Translations under genes and position numbers: made by a program
The notes under the pieces: generated by a model
The model's database searches: none
Told to the model about the DNA's origin: nothing
Seen by the model: the letters and a program-made list of their open reading frames with translations, nothing else
NCBI GenBank assembly: GCA_015698045.1
Contig: BLAL01000244.1
Location: forward strand, 62,001 to 126,000
Origin: Rhizophagus clarus
Taxonomy: Eukaryota > Glomeromycota > Glomeromycetes > Glomerales > Glomeraceae
Direction: 5' to 3'
Length of the DNA: 64,000 nucleotides
Shown: piece after piece, positions 9,166 to 19,352 of the stretch
Layout of the letters: every line of letters begins with the position of its first letter
Numbering within the stretch: the stretch's first letter is position 1

Positions 9166-10372
9166 TTATTTTTTCTTGATTATTTCTTCTACACGACGCT
9201 TCTTAGTTGCGGGTTCCTCACTACCTACTGCTCTATCCTTTAATAAACCTACTATAACCTCTAAAACCCTCTTCACATTCTTACGCAATTCTGTATCATC
9301 TTTGAGAGCGTCTTCTGTTAGTGAAATTCGGTATTCAGTCCTGCTCGTACTATAGATGCCCTCGGTGCTGTGAAGAATGAAGTACCAGTCAGTTCCAGTA
9401 CTGACTATACCATAGACGTAGTCGTAGTCGGGATCGAATGCATCATCCACCTTTCTTTTTTTCTTGTTCATATTTATATTCATCTGAGGGAAATAGAGAA
9501 GTAAGTTAGCAATAGCCCATGATCATCCTATAGCGAGCGAGCTAGTAGAATCTGTTATACTTACATCGCAAGCACTTCGGCATTGTAGTAAGTTTTGGCA
9601 GATACCTATAGTTGCTTGATTCTGTTTGCCTTCGGTTATGCAAATTATTTCCTCCAGCATCTCGCTGATAATTTTTTTGATGGCATAGTCGACACGGCCT
9701 GTGTTTTCTTCACCAATTATATTTGCCTGAGGTGTGATTACCAAGTCGCCGAGAATACTTACAGCCGTATGTAAGATCGTTGAAATATACTCGCACCGCA
9801 TAGCTTCGTTACTATCTACAACTGGACCCATATTTTTTATTCTACGAAGGATGTCGTCAATACATAGCTTAAATTCAGGGGCGCTTTCGTTGATAGTGTG
9901 GATGGCTATATTATGATATGTGAGCTCGAAATATATAAAAAAGAACTCCTTTAATCTGATATTACTTACGTGGTATGAACTGTGGAATGCGAGTTATATC
10001 CCCGCTAACAATCCCATATTTCTCCAACACCTCACCCAACTCTTTCTTAGTCTTGTACGAGGAGAACGACCTCAACTTTTTATCTTTACACTCTTTGGCG
10101 AACTTCACGAGTCTCGTTGCTGGTCCCAAACCTAAGCCAGCACTGCGAAGCTCTTCTTTTGTCATGTCAAACAAGTCCTGGCCCGTAATCTCCTCCTTTT
10201 CTAAAATTTTTATAACAGTCTCACTAAGCTCTAAGCCCCGTTCCTGCAAAAAAGAAATAAGTTTCTCTGTGTCATATTTTTTAACTTCGTCCGCCAACGA
10301 GACCGTCTCATTTCCGGCAACAGTAGTGGAGGTGGAAGCTGGAGTATAAGGTGTACTGGTTTCAGAAGACAT
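9166..10372 (-). CDS. SAM-domain protein with PD-(D/E)XK-like nuclease region (Crinkler-associated type)
   Basis: Three exons join in frame: 9970-10372, 9565-9905 and 9166-9483, giving 353 residues. The first exon encodes a Thr/Ser-rich start and a SAM domain at about residues 28-105 (KLISFLQERGLELSETVIKI, then DLFDMTKEELRSAGL), a helical interaction module. The second exon carries a nuclease-like core: GRVDYAI supplies an Asp, and CITEGKQ supplies a Glu-x-Lys pair, the order expected for PD-(D/E)XK enzymes. The third exon has a Lys/Arg-rich NLS-like start, YGIVSTGTDWYFILHSTEGI and a basic tail. In Rhizophagus this SAM-nuclease combination is common and often sits behind a Crinkler header. 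A separate Crinkler header gene lies 270 bases upstream on the same strand. Likely nuclear; activity untested. Confidence 0.75.
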
Positions 10373-10642
10373 AGTGTTAGGTTTTATAGTGAAAATAGGC
10401 TCGGACAAAAAATAGTGTTACTTTCCGGAGTAAGATAAAATTTTATTTCTGTTCGGGGAAGAGAATACTGGCCATTAATATAGGTTTTTATGTAGCACAG
10501 GCATTGTATCATTTCACGTGACCCATTTCTCTTATACATCCGATAAAATAATAATACTTTATTTATGAAATAAAATGTTGCCGGAGCCCGGCCTACAATA
10601 CATAAAATTGCGAATATACTGCTACATGATGCTCTATAATAT

Positions 10643-10990
10643 TCAAATTTCTACAATAATATGAATTTTATCGTTAGGAGGTTGCTGGGGAAAATGGCTA
10701 GAAATTAATTGATATGGGAATATTTCTTCTCCTCTTTGGCCTTGCCCATTATTATATTGTCTAATTTGATCGAAAATAGATATAACTACTCCGGTATCGA
10801 TCTTGCGAAGAATAAAGTTGGTAGGAAGAATATTTTCAAATAATGATGGCCACCTTTCCTTAATCATAGGTCTTAACTGATCGACCGTCTCGTTGGTAGA
10901 GATCTTAAACGTAGTAATACTATGTCTTGTTACACTTTCGGGCTGGGCGCTGGGGATAACAAGGCAATTAAGAGTTAAAGTATTGGCCAT
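10643..10990 (-). CDS. Crinkler N-terminal (ubiquitin-like header) protein
   Basis: A 115-residue protein starting at ATG 10990. It begins MANTLTLNCLVIPSAQPESV and ends NDKIHIIVEI. The first strand 'LTLNCLV', a central VDQLRPMIKERWPSLFENI helix, the ILRKID strand and the 'HIIVE' end match the Crinkler (CRN) header domain, a ubiquitin-like fold at the N-terminus of CRN effectors of oomycetes and some fungi. Usually a nuclease or kinase-like C-terminal domain follows in the same chain. Here a stop codon ends the protein right after the header, and the SAM-nuclease gene starts 270 bases downstream on the same strand. It could be a stand-alone header, a split gene, or an exon spliced to the downstream gene. 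Confidence 0.75.
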   Translation of the reverse strand: MANTLTLNCLVIPSAQPESVTRHSITTFKISTNETVDQLRPMIKERWPSLFENILPTNFILRKIDTGVVISIFDQIRQYNNGQGQRGEEIFPYQLISSHFPQQPPNDKIHIIVEI

Positions 10991-11654
10991 TGTCTGGTTC
11001 CTATTTCCAAGGAGTCATGGTTAGAAAAACTCGCTCCCATACATACATAACTTCTGGCATATACATACCTCGTTCCTCAATTATTTTTTGCGGAAAGTTG
11101 GCTGAACTTCCACATACCCCTACATGCTTTATATCTTGCTGGGAAAAAGAGCGCCAGGCCGAAGTTAAGGAGACATGAGGCGTAATTAGTATTGTCGTAT
11201 GATGCCAAGAGTCCTATGAAAGCGCATGCAAACGGAATTTTCAAACCTTTTCATATGGAGATCTACCGGAGAGACACAAAGGTAGTTTTACGCCTGCCGA
11301 TCTCAGAATTGCAAGTCCTCAAGCCTTTCACAGCATATGCTTTTGACGTTAATACTTACTTTTACGGTAGGTTCTGTGTTGCAAGTGGACCTCCTTTCAC
11401 ATTTTTCTCATGTTCGGAAAAAAAAAATAAAGAATAAAGGTTAATATGTTTTCTCTTCCGCATATATAGAAAATTAACATGTCGCACAAACCCTACCTGG
11501 TGATCGGCTATTACATCATTGCGCAGAAGTCTGTGCTAAGTCTTCCGAGCTGGCGATCACCGACCTCGGACTGATGATCAGTATTCCGGACTCGGCCATA
11601 TGCACCTTCGGTAAAATTTTTCACATTAAATATATTACTTTACTATTAGCAATC
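10991..11654. other. spacer with possible degraded coding remnants
   Basis: Two plus-strand frames without good starts (10990-11178 and 11192-11437) have protein-like composition, for example RDTKVVLRLPISELQVLKPF in the second. They are not joined by a plausible intron and match nothing I know, so I treat them as remnants. From 11481 the sequence is a GATC-rich block described separately. Confidence 0.3.
11481..11563 (+). repeat. direct repeat, left copy flanking the 11655-12308 gene
   Basis: The block starts GTCGCACAAACC and ends CTTCCGAGCTGGCGATCACCG. A shortened copy (GTCGCACAATCC ... CTTCCGAGCTGATCACCG) lies at 12320-12363, directly after the neighbouring gene, in the same orientation. 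Related GATCACC/GATCGG sequence recurs near 13620-13655. This is probably a dispersed repeat family. Confidence 0.45.
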
Positions 11655-12308
11655 ATGGCGAATAACAATACTCTTACGAAAGAAACACTTGCTCAGTTTT
11701 ATGGAGTGCTTTTATATAAGAAGAAGGACATAGTAGCCATTCAGGAGCGCGAAGCCGAAAGAAAACTCAGGGTAACCATTGGTGGTAATGCAAATAAATT
11801 AGTAGTGCCTCCAGATTCCGAGCTCATGGGAAAAACACTTGCTGATTCGTACGAATTGTTGTTAGAATTGGTAGGGGATTTAATACCGATACAGGAGAAT
11901 CTCAGCATCGATAGAAATCCCATTCTAGAAGAGGCACTCCGAAGCAATAAAGCTTCTACGGATATTCCATTTGGTGAAATCTTTAATTTGTTTATGTGTT
12001 TGGAAGAGGATATAATAGCAATTCAGGATAAACTCGACATTGTTGGTTATTCTAATCAAGAAAGGGCGGAAGAAGTAGATGAAAATATGAGAGCATATCT
12101 CCGGAAGCTTGAGGAATTTCATGGTCCATTAGAAGATGATCCAGGTGTGATTTTACCGAAATATGGTGAAATGGGAGTAAAGAAAATTCGGTTTACTGGA
12201 GAGGGACTTCCTCTATTTCCAAATCTTACTCCTCAACAACTGCATGAAATTTTTGTAAAAAATTCGGCTGGCACAGACCAATGCCCATGTCTAGAACAGG
12301 TTAGTTAA
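11655..12308 (+). CDS. protein with three internal repeats, unknown function
   Basis: A 217-residue protein from ATG 11655 (MANNNTLTKETLAQ). An in-frame ATG at 11574 would add 27 residues that read like spacer. Three similar segments, each a hydrophobic helix followed by an acidic-Ile-x-Ile-Gln motif, occur at about residues 13-29 (FYGVLLYKKKDIVAIQE), 65-80 (YELLLELVGDLIPIQE) and 109-125 (IFNLFMCLEEDIIAIQD). This suggests a triplicated helical unit. The last codons read CPCLEQ|GTTAGTTAA, where GTTAGT could be a splice donor, so a further exon is possible. The gene stands between direct-repeat copies (11481-11563 and 12320-12363). Family unknown. Confidence 0.5.
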   Translation: MANNNTLTKETLAQFYGVLLYKKKDIVAIQEREAERKLRVTIGGNANKLVVPPDSELMGKTLADSYELLLELVGDLIPIQENLSIDRNPILEEALRSNKASTDIPFGEIFNLFMCLEEDIIAIQDKLDIVGYSNQERAEEVDENMRAYLRKLEEFHGPLEDDPGVILPKYGEMGVKKIRFTGEGLPLFPNLTPQQLHEIFVKNSAGTDQCPCLEQVS

Positions 12309-12319
12309 TCTATTTTTTT

Positions 12320-12363
12320 GTCGCACAATCCGTGGCTCAGCAATTCTTCCGAGCTGATCACCG
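12320..12363 (+). repeat. direct repeat, right copy
   Basis: Right-hand, internally shortened copy of the 11481-11563 block, starting 12 bases after the stop of the gene at 11655-12308. See the left copy for the shared ends. Confidence 0.45.
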
Positions 12364-12448
12364 CTCCAGATTAGTTAGATCGGTAGAGTACCACCATTCT
12401 AATTGATCGGCTAGTATTCTACCAAAATTAATCCTTGGCGATCGTCTG

Positions 12449-13543
12449 TTAGGTTTGCCGGTGTATCTGAGATATGACCGAATTCTGATTATTATTAACA
12501 CTATGCCAGGTGTTATATAACCGACCACCACTCCGGAGCGATGGTCTAGCTAGAATACAGAGTTCACTCAATCTCCTTGATAATTCGTCATTGATAAAAT
12601 TATTTAAGGATACAACATCTCTTGGTACATCATGTGGTATTCCCAGTTGCCTTGCGAGTTGATGGATCGGATCTAGGGGATGTACCCGAATCGGCACGAA
12701 ATTCTCAACATGGATATTTGGACTAAGCGAGGAAACCAGCTGATCTACGGCCTCTTTGCTAATATTATGACACCCTTCCAAATTGAGGTACTTTAAATTA
12801 AGACATGATTTAGCAATTTCTTCAATAGTCATATCAGAAATAACTCCACAATAGGTAATGTCAAGATGCTGGAGCTTTGGGTTGGAGCGAATAATACCGC
12901 AAATTGAATGTTCAGTAATCTCTGTGCAGTAGGCAAGATTTAAATATTCTAATTTATGGCATGACTTCGAGATTCTCCATAGACCCCCGTCATCTACTTC
13001 TCGAGCACAAGAGCTCATATAATTACCCGATTGATTAACACACAGATTGAGATACTTCAGATTCGGGTATGAACCTCCTATCAGTTCTAATGCTCTATTA
13101 CTAAATCCTATGCTATTTTTGAAACTCAAATGGATTATATTTGGGCATGAATGTACAATGCTTATGATTTTTTTATCTGAAAGTGAATGGTAGTATGATA
13201 TTTCGAGATGAGTTACATTTGAGCAATAAACTGGCGTTTGCTTCCTACGTATTAACTTTATGAATTTTTTCAATCGAGAGAGATCCTTTGCACGTTCTAT
13301 CCTTATGAATTTATTTAATCGAGGGTGATCCTTTGCACAGTAATTTTTATAATCATTTGGAAGAGATTGTCCAGGATATAAGTCTTTTCCTCTCAATTCG
13401 ATACGCTTCCACAAAATAGGTGCACCGCATCTGTTCCATAGTCGGGATACAAATAGAGCGGGGTAGATGGATTTATCTATCAATAAGAAATGTAAAATAT
13501 GTTCTAGTAGTTCTGGTAAATAAAAGATGGTTAAATGCGTCAT
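12449..13543 (-). CDS. F-box and leucine-rich-repeat protein
   Basis: A 364-residue protein from ATG 13543. Residues ~5-48 form an F-box ([20 protein letters not shown] ... [16 protein letters not shown]), which binds Skp1 in SCF ubiquitin ligases. From ~105 to ~265 there are at least six Cys-containing LRRs of the AMN1/FBXL type, such as [20 protein letters not shown] and [20 protein letters not shown], expected to hold the substrate. A 100-residue tail without clear domains follows. F-box/LRR genes of this form are greatly expanded in glomeromycotan genomes. The gene has no introns. The role as substrate receptor is from family knowledge; the substrate is unknown. Confidence 0.8.
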   Translation of the reverse strand: MTHLTIFYLPELLEHILHFLLIDKSIYPALFVSRLWNRCGAPILWKRIELRGKDLYPGQSLPNDYKNYCAKDHPRLNKFIRIERAKDLSRLKKFIKLIRRKQTPVYCSNVTHLEISYYHSLSDKKIISIVHSCPNIIHLSFKNSIGFSNRALELIGGSYPNLKYLNLCVNQSGNYMSSCAREVDDGGLWRISKSCHKLEYLNLAYCTEITEHSICGIIRSNPKLQHLDITYCGVISDMTIEEIAKSCLNLKYLNLEGCHNISKEAVDQLVSSLSPNIHVENFVPIRVHPLDPIHQLARQLGIPHDVPRDVVSLNNFINDELSRRLSELCILARPSLRSGGRLYNTWHSVNNNQNSVISQIHRQT

Positions 13544-13638
13544 GCGAAGCGCCTCTGGCTAAATAATCTGTATTATATATTGTATCTTTAATCAAAAAAA
13601 TAAATTAGCTATAGCACGGAATGATCACCTGTTCCAGG

Positions 13639-13854
13639 CTAGTTGGATCGGACTGCCAGATATTCACAAAGTTCGGAATAATCAAATACGCCTACAATCC
13701 TATCCTGTCTTTTATTTTTGACAGTGATAAGTCCAGTTGCCCTATCATATGTGTGATTATATTTGGCCGGATTGCATAGTGGCAAATATTGCGTGGGGTT
13801 AGTAGTAAACTTACCTGCGGTCTTGCGCCTATTATTTCTCGATTTTTTAGCCAT
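13639..13854 (-). CDS. small basic protein downstream of the polymerase
   Basis: A 71-residue protein from ATG 13854. It starts with a strongly basic stretch (MAKKSRNNRRKTAGK) followed by a Tyr-rich part ending in IVGVFDYSELCEYLAVRSN. A basic start plus a small folded part could bind DNA. It is the last of three minus-strand genes (polymerase, 109-residue gene, this gene). Its upstream spacer is a copy of the spacer after the polymerase. Family unknown. Confidence 0.5.
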   Translation of the reverse strand: MAKKSRNNRRKTAGKFTTNPTQYLPLCNPAKYNHTYDRATGLITVKNKRQDRIVGVFDYSELCEYLAVRSN

Positions 13855-13904
13855 ACCTGATAGTTTGTCTGATTCAATTAATCCGATTGGCTATGTATCT
13901 TAAA

Positions 13905-14060
13905 AAAAATAACTGAATATTTATTGCTCCAGAAAAAATCTAATAATTATGTAAGTACTGGCTGAGAATATTTCGTATGTCTTGTATATATGTCCCGTTC
14001 ACTAGTTTAGCTTATTGGGGTAAGCTGGCTATGTGAGACGTACATTTGTTTTGATATTTC
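13905..14060 (-). repeat. duplicated intergenic module, copy 1
   Basis: On the minus strand this block runs from the 3' end of the 109-residue gene (AGAAATATCAAAACAAATGT...) through a short spacer to ATAAATATTCAG. The same order of sequences is found at 14345-14480 after the polymerase gene. About three quarters of the first 60 bases match. It probably carries a gene terminator and the promoter of the next gene. Confidence 0.55.
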
Positions 14061-14336
14061 TCTTAGAACCGAATAATAAAATGCCTCTACCAACTCGTAA
14101 AATGCATTTGGAATATTATTATAATTCGGATATTTTCTGATCGAATCTATAGTGACATTGGCGGTTAGAACCATTTTAGCTAATGCCTTAGACGTAGACA
14201 TTGCGTCCTCTGCATTTTTAAAAAGGTCATGCAGAATTAGAACTTGCACGAGATCATCAATATATCCTCTGCTGTGTATATCATATACTGGGTCATGCTG
14301 AAAACTATTATTATTAGATAAATGTTCGGCTATCAT
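14007..14336 (-). CDS. hypothetical protein directly downstream of the polymerase
   Basis: A 109-residue protein from ATG 14336 (MIAEHLSNNNSFQHDPVYDI). The frame is open further upstream, but the first part overlaps the duplicated spacer. The protein is helical, with LVQVLILHDLFKNAEDAMST and FYELVEAFYYSVLREISKQM. The last ~20 codons (ISKQMYVSH...) match the end of the polymerase frame (YQNECVSH...) because the DNA is duplicated there. Family unknown; position suggests it belongs to the same mobile element as the polymerase. Confidence 0.5.
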   Translation of the reverse strand: MIAEHLSNNNSFQHDPVYDIHSRGYIDDLVQVLILHDLFKNAEDAMSTSKALAKMVLTANVTIDSIRKYPNYNNIPNAFYELVEAFYYSVLREISKQMYVSHSQLTPIS

Positions 14337-14344
14337 CTTTTCTA

Positions 14345-14480
14345 TAACTGAATATTTATCGCATCGGAAAAAAATAATATAATAATGTATGTGATCGTGC
14401 TTGCGCTGACTACACATCACTATCTAGCTTATTGCTGGTAGCTGGATATGTGAGACACACATTCATTTTGATATTTCTCT
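14345..14480 (-). repeat. duplicated intergenic module, copy 2
   Basis: Second copy of the module at 13905-14060. It contains the last codons of the polymerase frame (GAAATATCAAAATGAATGTG...), the spacer and ATAAATATTCAG. Confidence 0.55.
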
Positions 14481-17400
14481 GGGAGCTTGGCCCTTATAGC
14501 TCTTTTTTCGGCCTCTTCATGAGGGATACCATCTTTAACCATATTCTTATAAATCATATTGCGCCAATGACTATATGGTAAAGGGGTAATTCCATCTGAT
14601 AGGTACCAGTTCTTAGTATCTATGGGGCAGAGTGCCTTTTTCTCTGATTCGACCAGAGATAATATGTGGTCCTTTGATCGGATACCTACATTCTTTGCAT
14701 AGAATACTTCCTTACCAAAGAGACAGTCTCGATAGACTAGAGTCATGGGGTCTACCTCAGTTCGCATAGCTTCTTGTTCCGTTAATGAGGACTTATCTAT
14801 CGGATCATTAAGCAGAGATCCCTCTAAAGATGGCATGTATGTATCTATAGCCATCTCATTCATCCCCTTCTTGCTAACCCCCTTGTGCTTAGACTTCGTG
14901 GACTTATCTGCCAATACATAGTGGTAAGATTTGGCTCGGATATGATAGGATTCTGTGATTATATTACCAGGGGTTTCATTTTTAAATTTGCCAACTGTTT
15001 GATCTCCATTGAGATTAAAGAGATCTGGTCGCTCGGCCATGTCTCTATAGATATTTTCTGTTTCAGTTTCGAAGATGTAGGAGTCTGTATCCATATATCC
15101 AAGCCTGGCCTTGTCCCCATATTTTTCCTTCACATATCCATACCAGAATTCATACATGTGAAGCTTGCTAAGACCCAATACAGATGCTCCAACTATGATA
15201 GGCTTGTTAAGGGTTACGCTGGCTTTTCCCATATGTGCACCTATTAATGTAGGTCCAATCGGTCTACCATACTTAAAATTGGGCTTGCGGACCTTTTTCA
15301 AGAAAGCTTTTTCATCTCGCTCATTATTATTCTTCATAATCTTGACATCCTGGTACTTGCGAACATTCTCCATAGTCTTGCCATATACTGATACATTCAT
15401 AAGTTTGAAAAAGTCACTCAGGAATGTATTTCCAGCTTTTTTAGCCTCATTACGTTTCTCAGTATTAAAAGATATATATGGCTCAAGCCAGTTAGTCTGG
15501 TCGAAGGAGAGTATCTCTGAAACTTCATCTACAACCATACCTAATTTTACATAATATTGGAGCTCTTGGTAATGGATGACGTAGTTCTTTCGTGGTCCAA
15601 GATGGGGGACTAATTTTTCTGTGATAGAGAAGCGTCCACCATCTAATTGTTCTACAAGTTTAGCATTATAAGGACATAACCAATCCTTTTCTACAGCGAT
15701 ATTTTCCACAGCTGGAGGCAGGTCGCTTAAATAATCATGGGTCTTTAGAGGGAAGTGAGCATTAATATTTAAGAAATACCCTCGTTTAGCATCAGATCGT
15801 GTATTGAGAATCTTTTCAAGATATTTCTTCTGCATAGCTGGATTTTTTAGTAAATATTCCCGACTAGCTTCCCATTGATAATTTCCGATAGGCAAATATT
15901 GGCTCATAGAATGTCCATAAAGATTTGTTGCGTCTACATATGAGATCCAGGATGTGGGTTTGGATGGGTCATAGGCTTCTCCCATCTTGGGATTATTAGC
16001 CTTAAAATATCGCTTACAAGCCTTAGTTATACCACCACGTTTAGCTTTTTCGGTAAAATCATGCATAGCCATATCTGTGAAAAGTTCTATCCTAACTCCT
16101 GTCATCTTAAGCATTCCATCCCAGGATAGTGATGGGGCAGAAACATAGTGACTAGGATCAATTTCATAATATTCCATAGACATTTTTCGAAACTCTGTCC
16201 AGATATCTGCTAGACTAAGTACGTCAATTTTAAGATAGAGATCATGGTACTCACCTAGATTCTTACAACCAAAAGTTTTCCATACTTTCTGGGCATGGTG
16301 GTAGTCTTCTTGCAAGATCTTCCCTGTTAGGGTTGAAGTAAATTCATGAATTGGTGGGAGCTCGGTCTCCAAGAATCTATCCTGAGAATTGATATAATCA
16401 TAACAATATATCCCCTTGCGATATCCTAATGCTATTTGCTCCTTGTATAACCTAATTCTTTGAAGTGCTTAGTCGTTATTGGATGGTTATCACCCAAATT
16501 CTTTGTAAGGCTGGCCAAGCTACTATTCATAAATTGCATGCTATCAATATACTTGAGCTGACCTACCTTCATAGACTTATATCGCTCAAATGTCTCGGCT
16601 ATAACTCGGATTTGAATAGCATTAGCTGATCGCCCAACAGATTCACAAACTAAATGAGAGTCATAACCTCGGAAGTTATGGAAGATGACTGGGATTGGGG
16701 TTTTCCAATCCTGTATTTGGAGTTTAAGATTGCAATCCCTATGGGATGCTCCACGAAACTCACCTGTGATATGGCAGTGATCCCAAACCTTATTAGCCTT
16801 AGCTTTTTCGCTAGCAATAGCTTTAGTTGCCTTATCAATAGTTGTTTGGATGCCATTATATTCTGCTGACTCTTTTTTAAAGTTTATTAGCTTTTCTTTA
16901 AGATAGGTTATTTTATCTTCTAAGCACTCGATTTCATCTGTATTTATATCGAACTTACCTTTGCAAATCCAACAGTTAATAGCATCGGCAAATCTTTTCT
17001 TGTCTTCCTCAGTCTCAATTCGCTCATGCTTGATAGCTAAGACCTCATTGATTTCGACCAGTTTCTGATCGATTCTTCGAACGAATTCCTGTGTGGCATT
17101 TTCTCCCCTGTATAGGAACGGACCCCATACATCTCTAGTATCAATCCAGTGAACTAGGTAGCAGAAACTATTAGCCTTCTGTTCGGCAAGTTTTCGCATG
17201 CTTCCACCATATGCTTCATTACACTTCTTATTCTCGGCCTTGAAATCGGCTATAATAACACATGGGGCATTGATCATTCGGCTATAGTTCTTGAACTCCT
17301 CGAAATCATTTACCCCCTTTCACAGGCATTGTGACTCTCTGGGGAGCATTTTCATGTATTCCTGGACACCATTCTATATGATGGTCTAAAGATTTTACAT

Positions 17401-19085
17401 AAGGAAAACTTTGGAAGCATCCATCACATAGATATTTTTTTTCTTTATGCGCATTATCCCCATATATTAATCTACTGGGATTCTTGATCCAGAGAAAGTG
17501 ATTCTTTTGCCCATACTTGCCTTCCTCAGATTTGGTAATATCTGTAAGAGCTAATAGTCGAATTTTATGTTGTCTTTTAAAGTTTTTACTAGCAATTACA
17601 GGCTTCGGAGTAGCTGTTTCTTCTTTCCATTCCCAGACATTGATGGTGATATCTGGATTCATCTCCTCAATTTTGTCAAAGATACGAGAGCAGATTGGCG
17701 TAGGCATAGGTATTCCATCTAGCTTGACAATGTCTAAGTATGGCTTGAGATTCTTAGCTCGGAAGATTCGTTCAAGATGGTCTGTATCAGGCCGATCCTG
17801 ATGTGCGAAATAGCAACCTAATGCACCTTGGAGATATTTTTCAGATAATGCATTTGTTTCTGGATCAATAAGACCTTTATTATCTGGATTGATAGTGGAC
17901 TTAGTATTAGCAAGCTTTTTGGGAGTAGGGATGAATGAACCTCCTGTACCCCGACGTAAAGTATATGCTTCAATAGATATTTCTAGATTTTGTTCAAGAA
18001 CATATCCAGATCCCTTTTTTAATGTTTTTTCAATATGATTATCTATTTTTCCAGCAGATTTGGTTATATGCTCATCTATATCCCCTTCTGAAAGAATCGC
18101 TCGCATCCCCCCTTTATGATAATATTCTATATATGATTTAACGGTTGTACCATCTGGATTTCTTTTAGTTATCGAATACAGGCACAATGCTACTATAGCT
18201 GATTTTATTTGGTCTTTTCTACGAAGCTCTGTTTGGAGAACTTCTGTTATTTTTGGTCGAATTAGTCCCATAAGTTGAGGCATGTATGACATATTTTTAT
18301 ATTCTTCTGGTTTATCTATTGGTTGATTAAAAGCATATGCTGGATTGCCTTCAGGTTGAGGGACTTTTCCCACCCATTTACTCATCAAAGATCGGTTTTG
18401 ATGTGGTCTTTCTAAATCCCTACCAACAGGACATTCTTCAAAGTGTATATCTTGAACTTCGTCTTGAGGGATGGGAGCTAATCCTTCTCTAGCCGGAGGC
18501 GCTAAATCATGTGTTTGGGCTGATGGACCAGGTCCGGCTTCAGGATCCTCCTGATCATTTTCGCGAGCCTCATCATCTGCCTGTAATAGGTCATGATGTA
18601 GGCGCTGACATTCTTTTAAGGTTTTTGGCAAATCACATTCTTCTCCAGTTACTTTGATCCATCTTCGGCGTAATCTTGCACCCCATGTTCTCAAATGCTT
18701 CCCAGACTTTCTTGCATTTCTATCATGAGCATCTTGTCGCTCAACCTCACCAGGTTTGGAAGATGTGATTACAGTTTTGGTTTTGGGTAACTCCTTTTCT
18801 AGTTCTGGCTCGAGAACTGGAGTAGGGGTTATCTTCTCCTTTCTTCGATCCTTTCCTTTAGTATGGACTACTGGAGCTGGGACAGGGCTTGGTAAACGAG
18901 GTCTAGGTGACTTTGGTCGAATAGGTCTAGTTACCTTAGGTGTGTTTACCCTTCTTTGGTTATTATTATTCTCAGAAGGTAAACTACATTGGTTTTTTGT
19001 ACTTGAATAATGCTGACAAACCTTTTGTGGTGTAGCAAGAGTTTTGCCACAACATTCACAAATACGATTCTTTTTATCTTTTCAT
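14429..19085 (-). pseudogene. B-family DNA polymerase, organellar/viral (protein-primed) type, broken by three one-base shifts
   Basis: Three adjoining minus-strand frames make one polymerase of about 1,550 codons. Segment 1 (19085-17306) has an N-terminal Cys ribbon (RICECCGK), a Pro/Lys-rich linker and a C2H2 finger near its end (CDGCFQSF...H). Segment 2 (about 17310-16432) is the 3'-5' exonuclease: ADFKAE (Exo I) and FHNFRGYDSHL (Exo II), with an endonuclease VII-like insert (CWICKGKF ... DHCHITGEFRGASHRDCN). Segment 3 (about 16444-14429) is the polymerase: DATNLYG (motif A), KLMNVSVYGKT (motif B) and YMDTDSY (motif C), all intact. Breaks lie at an A run (19079-19082, one extra), a G run (17313-17317, one extra) and ACAAGG (16441-16446, one missing). 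This type is known from Polintons, adomaviruses and linear plasmids. Decay or assembly error are both possible. Confidence 0.85.
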
Positions 19086-19205
19086 ACCATGATATTATGT
19101 TAAGTCTAACCTCTAATATATGTGTAAACTTTTTCTCAATTTAAAATATTTAATCCTATTACCCCACGACTGATTCATCAGTCTCTTTTATATATTTTCG
19201 AATTT

Positions 19206-19352
19206 ATGGCTCCCTCAATCATAGATTTCGGAACAACTTTTCTCCTGAAGGTCTTGACCGAAGGAGGGATCCGGCATGTGAATATGCTTCAGGATAAGGC
19301 CCAGATGTTCGATCTGTATAGTGAAGAGGTAAGACTTAGAGGTGAGACTTAA
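19206..19352 (+). CDS. 48-residue ORF, possibly a first exon
   Basis: The frame starts MAPSIIDFGTTFLLKVLTEG and continues with VNMLQDKAQMFDLYSEE. It has a balanced composition unlike the repeat field that follows. Right after SEE the DNA reads GAG|GTAAGACTTAGAGG, a good donor, so this could be a first exon whose partner was lost to the repeats. The frame otherwise stops at 19352. Family unknown. Confidence 0.3.
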   Translation: MAPSIIDFGTTFLLKVLTEGGIRHVNMLQDKAQMFDLYSEEVRLRGET

